From Oxalobacteraceae bacterium (GTDB taxonomy: Bacteria > Pseudomonadota > Gammaproteobacteria > Burkholderiales > Burkholderiaceae_D): a stretch of 38,972 bases of DNA. Both the position numbers and the translations under genes were made by a program. The stretch covers positions 1 through 38,972 of the forward strand of contig CANHZI010000020.1 in the NCBI GenBank assembly GCA_947464955.1, in the 5' to 3' direction. Each line of letters begins with the position of its first letter. The first letter of the stretch is position 1. Below the pieces are notes generated by a model, which was not told the origin of the DNA, did not search any database, and saw only the letters and a list, made by a program, of their open reading frames with translations. This document shows positions 37,290 through 38,972 of the stretch, in pieces.

Positions 37290-37715
37290 TTAGGCTGCGT
37301 TAGCCACGTTAAATTGACTTGGTGTGTGGAGATCTTCCACCATACCTTTAAGCTTTTGACTGGCATGGAAAGTCACAACACGACGCGCTGTAATCGGGAT
37401 CTCTTCCCCTGTTTTTGGATTGCGACCTGGACGTTGTGGTTTATCACGCAATTGAAAATTGCCGAAGCCAGACAGCTTTACTTCAGCACCCCGCTCTAGG
37501 GCATCACGAATTTCACCAAAAAACGTTTCGACCATATCTTTCGCTTCGCGCTTATTCAAACCAACTTGCTCGAACAAGAGTTCAGCGAGCTCAGCTTTAG
37601 TCAAGGTCGGCAAATCTTTCTCCGCCTTCGATCGCGCTTGTGCTTCACGCACAGCCCGTTTCAAATCTTCGTCCAGCAAAGTTTGAAGATCTGCAGGATT
37701 TACTTCGTTTATCAT
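37290..37715 (-). CDS. ihfA: Integration host factor subunit alpha (N-terminally extended ORF)
   Basis: [90 protein letters not shown]; 3' of pheT as in many proteobacteria. Confidence 0.96.
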   Translation of the reverse strand: MINEVNPADLQTLLDEDLKRAVREAQARSKAEKDLPTLTKAELAELLFEQVGLNKREAKDMVETFFGEIRDALERGAEVKLSGFGNFQLRDKPQRPGRNPKTGEEIPITARRVVTFHASQKLKGMVEDLHTPSQFNVANAA

Positions 37716-37796
37716 TGTGAACCCATCTCTGTATCTGTTTTTCTTGTATGTACCGCACTACAGAAAATCACATCTAATTAGCGCTCAAAAAACACT

Positions 37797-37840
37797 TTGA
37801 CGCTCTACCCTGCCTTGCATTCTGGCATTGAGAGCGTCAA
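37797..37840 (-). terminator. Stem-loop between pheT and ihfA (terminator/attenuator-like)
   Basis: TTGACGCTCT-N24-AGAGCGTCAA, 10-bp perfect arms with inner TGCC/GGCA; on the minus strand followed by AGTGTTTTTTG. Confidence 0.6.
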
Positions 37841-37855
37841 GCTTTGTACGATTAT

Positions 37856-37881
37856 TTAAATAAAAACCTTAAATAAAAACT
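37856..37881. repeat. Tandem 13-bp AT-rich repeat TTAAATAAAAAC(C/T) x2 immediately 3' of pheT
   Basis: TTAAATAAAAACC TTAAATAAAAACT. Confidence 0.85.
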
Positions 37882-37892
37882 TTATTTAATAT

Positions 37893-38972
37893 TTAACGTA
37901 GTCTTGCCGAAACAGCCGCAGCCGCAGCGTTGACTAAAGCAGTCATTGCTTGCTCAACTGTTTCATCTTGTAAGGTATTCTGAGTATCTTGCAAGCTAAA
38001 GCGGAATGCAAGACTTTTCTCATCATTTTCCAAACCTTTGCCACGATATTCATCAAATAAAACAAGGTCTTGCACGATTTTGCAAGAATCTGCTTTCTTT
38101 ATTTCCGCGTGGAAAACATCAACCAAACTTTGCACACTCACAGACTGCTTGACGACCAAGGCTAAATCACGGGTCACCGCTTGGAATTTAGAAATGTCAC
38201 GATGACTCGGCAGACTGACCGCTTGCAAGGCATCGGCAGCGACTTCAAACACGATAGGCGCGAATGGCAAATCATATTTCTGTTGCAAGCGTGGATGCAG
38301 TTCTCCAATGAGACCAATGACTTTACCATCGCATTCAACTGTTGCAGCACGTCCTGGATGTAATGCAGGATGATCAATCTTGTTGAAGCGTAGAACTTTC
38401 GGCGCGAACAAGTTTTCCAGATCCGCTTTGACATCGAAGAAATCAACATTACGTGTTGGCATACCCCACTGCTCTTCCGCAACAGGGCCGTAAGCGAGTG
38501 CCGCCAAACGTTTCGGTTGATCGTAGCCGGCAACGCTTAAAGGACCGTCTTGTACTTTTTCATCGCGCAGATAAACTGCAGCCAATTCAAAAATACGAAC
38601 GCGATTAATTTTACGATTCAGGTTATAACGCGCATTGGCAACCAAGCTTGCGATCAAACTGGTACGCATCACACTCATTTGACTCGCAATCGGATTTTGC
38701 AATTTGATCGCTTGATCGTTATTGCAGAAGTCTTTTTCCCAGGCTTCTTCAACAAAGCTATAGTTGACGACTTCTTGGTAATCCATATCCGCAATTTGAC
38801 GGCGCAAAGTAAATGCCGAACGCGTATTCTCTGGCGCGATCAACATCGCGTTTGGCGCAACCGGTGGCAAGGAAGGAATATTTTCAAAACCAAACACGCG
38901 CACCACTTCTTCGATCAAATCTTCTTCGATTTCGATATCGAAACGATAGGATGGTGGCGTCACAGAAAACAA
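37893..38972 (-). CDS. pheT: Phenylalanyl-tRNA synthetase beta subunit, C-terminal portion (truncated by window edge)
   Basis: PPSYRFDIEIEEDLIEEVVRVFGFENIPSLPP...VNYSFV...LQNPIASQMSVMRTSLIASLV...DISKFQAVTRDLALVVKQSV...VLFDEYRGKGLENDEKSLAFRFSLQD. Confidence 0.97.
   Translation of the reverse strand: MFSVTPPSYRFDIEIEEDLIEEVVRVFGFENIPSLPPVAPNAMLIAPENTRSAFTLRRQIADMDYQEVVNYSFVEEAWEKDFCNNDQAIKLQNPIASQMSVMRTSLIASLVANARYNLNRKINRVRIFELAAVYLRDEKVQDGPLSVAGYDQPKRLAALAYGPVAEEQWGMPTRNVDFFDVKADLENLFAPKVLRFNKIDHPALHPGRAATVECDGKVIGLIGELHPRLQQKYDLPFAPIVFEVAADALQAVSLPSHRDISKFQAVTRDLALVVKQSVSVQSLVDVFHAEIKKADSCKIVQDLVLFDEYRGKGLENDEKSLAFRFSLQDTQNTLQDETVEQAMTALVNAAAAAVSARLR

Overview
The window looks like a chromosomal segment of a betaproteobacterium, probably Oxalobacteraceae/Burkholderiales-like; this is inferred from gene content only. 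From left to right it contains: (i) the tail of a GGDEF protein; (ii) a tightly packed minus-strand nucleotide-sugar/glycosylation block: CmcI-like methyltransferase, PglD/NeuD-like acyltransferase, DegT aminotransferase, C-methyltransferase, RfbC-like epimerase, CDP-glucose 4,6-dehydratase, glucose-1-phosphate cytidylyltransferase, and a TPR-GT41 O-GlcNAc-transferase-like protein; (iii) a large plus-strand flagellar cluster: fliC, flaG, fliD, fliS, fliT, a second FliK-like gene, an FlhB C-domain paralogue, a YcgR/PilZ gene, then fliE (minus) divergent from fliFGHIJK and fliLMNOPQR; (iv) a bifunctional NAD(P)H-hydrate epimerase/dehydratase; (v) a two-component system (minus) divergent from an SPFH/prohibitin-like protein and an SH3-like protein; (vi) a MerR-family regulator, ihfA and partial pheT on the minus strand. 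The regions that best repay follow-up are the GT41/CDP-sugar island beside fliC, the uncharacterised HK-RR//SPFH-SH3 locus, the possible unannotated small ORFs (8825-8980 and 36622-36771), an operator-like 17-bp palindrome at 36808-36824, and sigma28/sigma54-like promoters. No CRISPR array, rRNA, tRNA or intact mobile element was recognised.
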